The position numbers were made by a program, and so were the translations under genes. A stretch of DNA of 64,000 bases, from NCBI GenBank assembly GCA_003260075.1, contig QLIY01000167.1:99616-163615 (forward strand). Reading direction: 5' to 3'. The notes under the pieces are model-generated. The model did no database searches, was not told the origin of the DNA, and was given only the letters and a program-made list of their open reading frames with translations. The first letter of the stretch is position 1; each line of letters opens with the position of its first letter. The stretch is from Phallusia mammillata (Eukaryota; Chordata; Ascidiacea; Phlebobranchia; Ascidiidae). Positions 60,407-64,000 of this stretch are shown here, in pieces.

Positions 60407-61760
60407 ATGGAAATTAATAAACCTGATATTGACAACAAAAGACAAACGAAAGTGTACGAAGAACTGGATGTGTTTGGAAAATATCAATTAAGATTAAGTA
60501 TTTTGATTTTACTATCAACCATTCCTAATGCCTTCATTACTTTTCAATTCTTTGTGATTCATTACACACCACAGTTTTACTGCGATGCCATAAACGGGAC
60601 CAACTTCGCTTTGGCAGTAAGTTTTGTAGGTTTATTTTGCAAATTCGCTTTTATTTGCCAGTTGTTGAATACTACTTTTAGTTTTGGCGTAATTTTATTT
60701 CACAATGAAAATTATCACTGTTTAAACGTTATAAACGTGTTTCAGAATAACTCCACCAATTCAAGTCTGGTCGACAGCCGTTTGGTGAACACATGCAAAT
60801 TCAACAACAATACTGGTTTAATTTTGGAAAATGGAACTCTTCAGTACGGTAAAATACGATATCGTAGTATTATAGATGTAGCTATGTTTTTAATCAGGTT
60901 CTAAAATACACAACAACACTAGATTCAGATACTCTATTTCTATTTGTCTAATGTCAATTTCATAATTGGGCTTGTTGTTTTTATACGTTATTTTGGTTCG
61001 ATTCAAGCGCTTTAACGTTTGTTTAATACATTTTGTGTCCAATTCAGTTTACTGGGAAACACGTGGTATGCGTTAACACAACTAAAATTTGAAATTGCCT
61101 CGGAATGTTTTTTTTTGTGATAAACAGAGTGTGCATTTTTTGCTTTGTTGTTTTATTCGTGAACACGGGTCTTCTTGACCTCATCGGTCTTTTCTCGATC
61201 AATCAGTTGTCTGCTCAATTTTATAAACATTGAGTTCTGAGTCAGGTCGGGTTTATTGATTTGGTTTCAGGCTTAAAATGAGCCTAATTCGTAATTAATG
61301 ACTTCACACTCAGTTTCACCAACTTTCGGGTTAAGTTTTAAAACAATCAGATTTGATGTTGGTTTGAGCTTATACTGATGATTTCGGACAGCTTACAATT
61401 CTGACTTGTTTCCCTTATTCGCAACTCCAAATAATTGTTATGGTGTACAGAGACGTGACATACAATACTTACGGTCACGGGCTTCTAACTTAAGACACTC
61501 ACTCTTTAGAATGAAACCCTGTCAAATATCATTCAGCCAAGTTCGTGCTGACATTACAATATTAGTATTTGCAGAAACCGAACAGCAGATGGTTTGCACT
61601 GATTGGACGTTCGAGGGGGCAGAAGTCAGCGCGGTTACTGAGGTAAAACTGCATGACTATTACAATGTCAAAATCTAACAAAACTAGTCACATTTGGATG
61701 TAAGATGAACGTGACCTGTGATAAAAAGACTGCATCAGAAATGTGTACAACTTGTTTTAA

Positions 61761-61832
<72 letters not shown>

Positions 61833-63312
61833 ACCCCTTGGGGGTGCGTGCACCCCAGGTTAAGAACCCCTGCAATAGACCATAACACACTACTTAAGAG
61901 CTTAAAACCGACACTTTTGTTGTTCAAGTTCGGAATGATATGCAACAACGAATGGCAAAGACCATTTACCGTTTCAATGCTTATGTTTGGAAAACTCTTT
62001 GGAGGGCTGCTAGGTGGATTAATCTCAGACAAGTAAAATAATTAGTTTTTATCATTCAGGTTTTAATTTTTTTTTTTAAATAAGCCAAACCTACATAGCA
62101 TCACTTGAATGTTTATTGTTTTGACTTCATTATAAACTTGAAAATGTTTTTCGCCGAACTAAAACAAATTTCTTTGACAGGTTTGGAAGAAAACCGACGT
62201 TCCTTATATTTAGCGCTTGGCAGTTTTTGTCAAGTTTTGCAACCAGTTTCACACAAACACTGCCAAGTTATGCAGCAATGATGTTTTTAGCTGGATGTGG
62301 CGATTTGGTTAACTACATTGCTGCTTTGTTATTAGGTTAGTAAGGTAAAAACAACGTTTGCTAACTTGGCAATGGCACATGTTTTCAACATCAGTCACAG
62401 ACTTTAACTCGAACAAACTTGGCAGAAAGATTGTGTATACTTCTCAACAGCCGCTGTTTTCATCAACAGTGCCAGTAAAACGTTCATTGTAAACGCCTTT
62501 CGATATTCATTTTAAACATAAAAACGTTTTGGGTATAAATTGGTGATCAACGTGGCGAGTTTCAATAGCAACAAATTAACAAACATTTTTATGTCTTTTT
62601 TGTGGCAGAATTTGCGGGTAAAATACAAGAAAGTTGTCCCAATAAATTTATTAGCAATATTGATGTGATAAATTGGGAATGCTCTGGGTAAAAATGACAC
62701 CGAAATGCGTTTTTTATGATACAAATTCTAATTACAGGTACTGAGATGGTGGGACCGAAAAAACGAAGTCTGGTTTACGTTTTCACATCTGTTGGATTCG
62801 CCATCGGTTGTACGCTTATTGCCCCATTGGCCTTTTTCATGACACATTGGCGTTGGTATTTAAGGTTGATTGGCCTATTGGGACTTTTGTACATTCCTTA
62901 CATTTGGTGAGAATTCAATGCACGACTTAATACTAATACGTTATAGGTTAAGTTCTAAGACTTAATTTTTTGGGGGTCACACGAAAATTCGTAGTGATTA
63001 AAATTACAATGCGTCAAGATTATAGCAAAGGTCGACAGCGCACAGTAATATTGTGATTGCTCTATTATTCCAATACTACAGGCTTTTAGATGAGTCTCCC
63101 CGTTGGCTTTTGGCTGTTGGGAAAAAAGACGAAGCCCAAAAAGTCCTCAAGAAAATCGCCAAGTTTAACAAAATGCAGTCAAACGTGTCCACAGACGACT
63201 CTTCCGATTTGCTTGATGAAACAGACGACTCGATTGGACTGTGGCCAACGTGCAAGCTGATAGCTCGAACCCCAACATTACTAAAACGTCTGGCGGTAGT
63301 CGGCTTGTCCTG
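60407..63312 (+). CDS. SLC22-type organic ion transporter, copy E (exons 1-7; rest outside window)
   Basis: Exons: 60407-60616, 60746-60848, 61575-61642, 61929-62032, 62181-62335, 62738-62906 and 63082-63312. Exon 3 is 68 instead of 92 bases, an in-frame loss of 8 residues in the variable extracellular loop. Exon 4 has an AAG acceptor. Seen: FGKYQLRLSILILLSTIPNA, GKLFGGLLGGLISDKFGRKP, SPRWLLAVGKKDEAQKVLKK, LWPTCKLIARTPTLLKRLAV. No frameshift seen. Exons 8-11 are not found before the right edge; 63313-64000 is intron, ending inside a hAT element. ATG at 60407 is chosen by alignment with A-D. Confidence 0.88.
61232..61404. mobile_element. diverged hAT family 1 element
   Basis: Left end GAGTTCTGAGTCAGGTCGGG and right end CAGCTTACAATTCTG are still recognisable; no clear target duplication. 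Lies in intron 2 of SLC22 copy E. A weaker fragment lies at about 60268-60345. Confidence 0.5.
61763..61832. repeat. long poly-C run, 70 bases
   Basis: Lies in intron 3 of SLC22 copy E, directly before a hAT-like end (ACCCCTTGGGGGTGCGTGCA, then a TTAAGAACCCCTG end at about 61873). The run may hide most of that element. Confidence 0.8.
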
Positions 63313-64000
63313 GTAAGCTTTGTCAATTTTTAATATTTCCAAATGGTAATAACTTGAGTGAGTATAATAATGGTTGCTGCCAGCTGATTTCAATATTTAT
63401 CTAAGGGCGGAAAGATTTATACACATACGGTGTATTTCAGGACACTTGCATTATAACAAACCAAAAACAAGCAACGCAACAGTCCAAATTATGTTGTATG
63501 TTATTTTTTATGTTGATCTGCTGCTTACATTCGTGCATGTTTAGCGTTTTCCGTAAACTGTTAAACGCTTCATTAGTTTTTCATTGTGTGTATCGCGTTT
63601 CTTTATGTCCAGTGTTATTATTTGGCACATAACCAGCGTTGGATTTCTAATGAAGCTGTGTAGGATTATTGGTTAGACCTAAATAACAAACATTTTGAAG
63701 TGTGTTTTTTATAAACTTAACATTATCTTTTAATAGGGACTTTTTATCCTAACATTTTCCTTGTAGGGGTCTGGTTCTGCCAAAAGGATACATACCATGG
63801 CTTTAAAGTTTAAACCAGTGGTTCTTAACCTTTTTGGTGTGGTTTCCCACTAACGTCAATCACCAACTTCGAATTTCCCCCTCGAAGTTATTTTTAAAAT
63901 CATGTTTTGTGCCCTACGTTAACAAAAAAATATTTTTTGAATAAAATAATTTTGTGGAGCGATTTGGTCTGGACCCTAAAGGTATACTGCAATCTCATTA
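63313..64000. other. SLC22-E intron 7, incomplete
   Basis: Starts at a GTAAGC donor. No exon 8 sequence (LDIGSLSGN type) appears before the edge; a hAT end begins at 63816. Confidence 0.7.
63816..64000. mobile_element. left part of a hAT element running off the window
   Basis: CAGTGGTTCTTAACCTTTTTG is a typical hAT end. The right end lies beyond 64000. It sits in intron 7 of SLC22 copy E. Confidence 0.6.

Noticed and set aside
61668..62032. Poly-glycine frames over the C run at 61.8 kb
   Set aside because: Homopolymer artefact antisense to SLC22-E exon 4.

Overview
The window reads as nuclear DNA of an invertebrate deuterostome. It is AT-rich, has many short GT-AG introns, tRNA genes inside introns and many small hAT-type transposon remnants. 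A tunicate of the Ciona type is my best guess, inferred from intron size, gene content, strong allelic divergence and possible trans-splice acceptors; no sequence search was possible. No bacterial operons, CRISPR arrays or phage genes were seen.

Layout. (1) About 0.9-33.0 kb, minus strand: one long gene for the proteasome adaptor ECM29/ECPAS. I placed 36 coding exons, from the start codon at 33032 down to 867; the last C-terminal exons lie left of the window. (2) Inside its introns sit four identical tRNA-Cys(GCA) genes (7.6, 8.2, 8.8 and 11.5 kb, plus strand) and a four-exon secreted collagen/C1q-domain gene (13.9-16.4 kb, plus strand). (3) About 33.7-64 kb: a cluster of SLC22-type organic ion transporters. 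Copy A is on the minus strand (33.7-40.0 kb), B is a rearranged pseudogene on the plus strand (43.9-44.8 kb), and C (45.7-52.1 kb), D (53.9-58.3 kb; one exon damaged) and E (60.4 kb to beyond the right edge) are on the plus strand. All copies share the same exon sizes (210, 103, 92, 104, 155, 169, 231, 215, 186, 139 and a short last exon), so they arose by gene duplication. A is head-to-head with B-E.

The strongest unexplained structure is a set of about 38 runs of some 10 C, always C on the plus strand and never G. Most are flanked by an immediate near-identical repeat of the sequence just before them. I read these as assembly joins between unmerged haplotype contigs with a fixed 10-base filler, not as biology. 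They create false duplications of ECPAS, C1q and SLC22 exons. They also provide some allele comparison, for example a probable SINE presence/absence difference.

Repeats are mainly non-autonomous hAT elements, several with intact 8-bp target-site duplications, in at least four terminal-repeat families. There are also tRNA-derived SINEs, pogo-like MITEs, a foldback element and a minisatellite.

Functionally the three gene types are unrelated: a proteasome quality-control scaffold, a secreted C1q-like protein, and plasma-membrane transporters.
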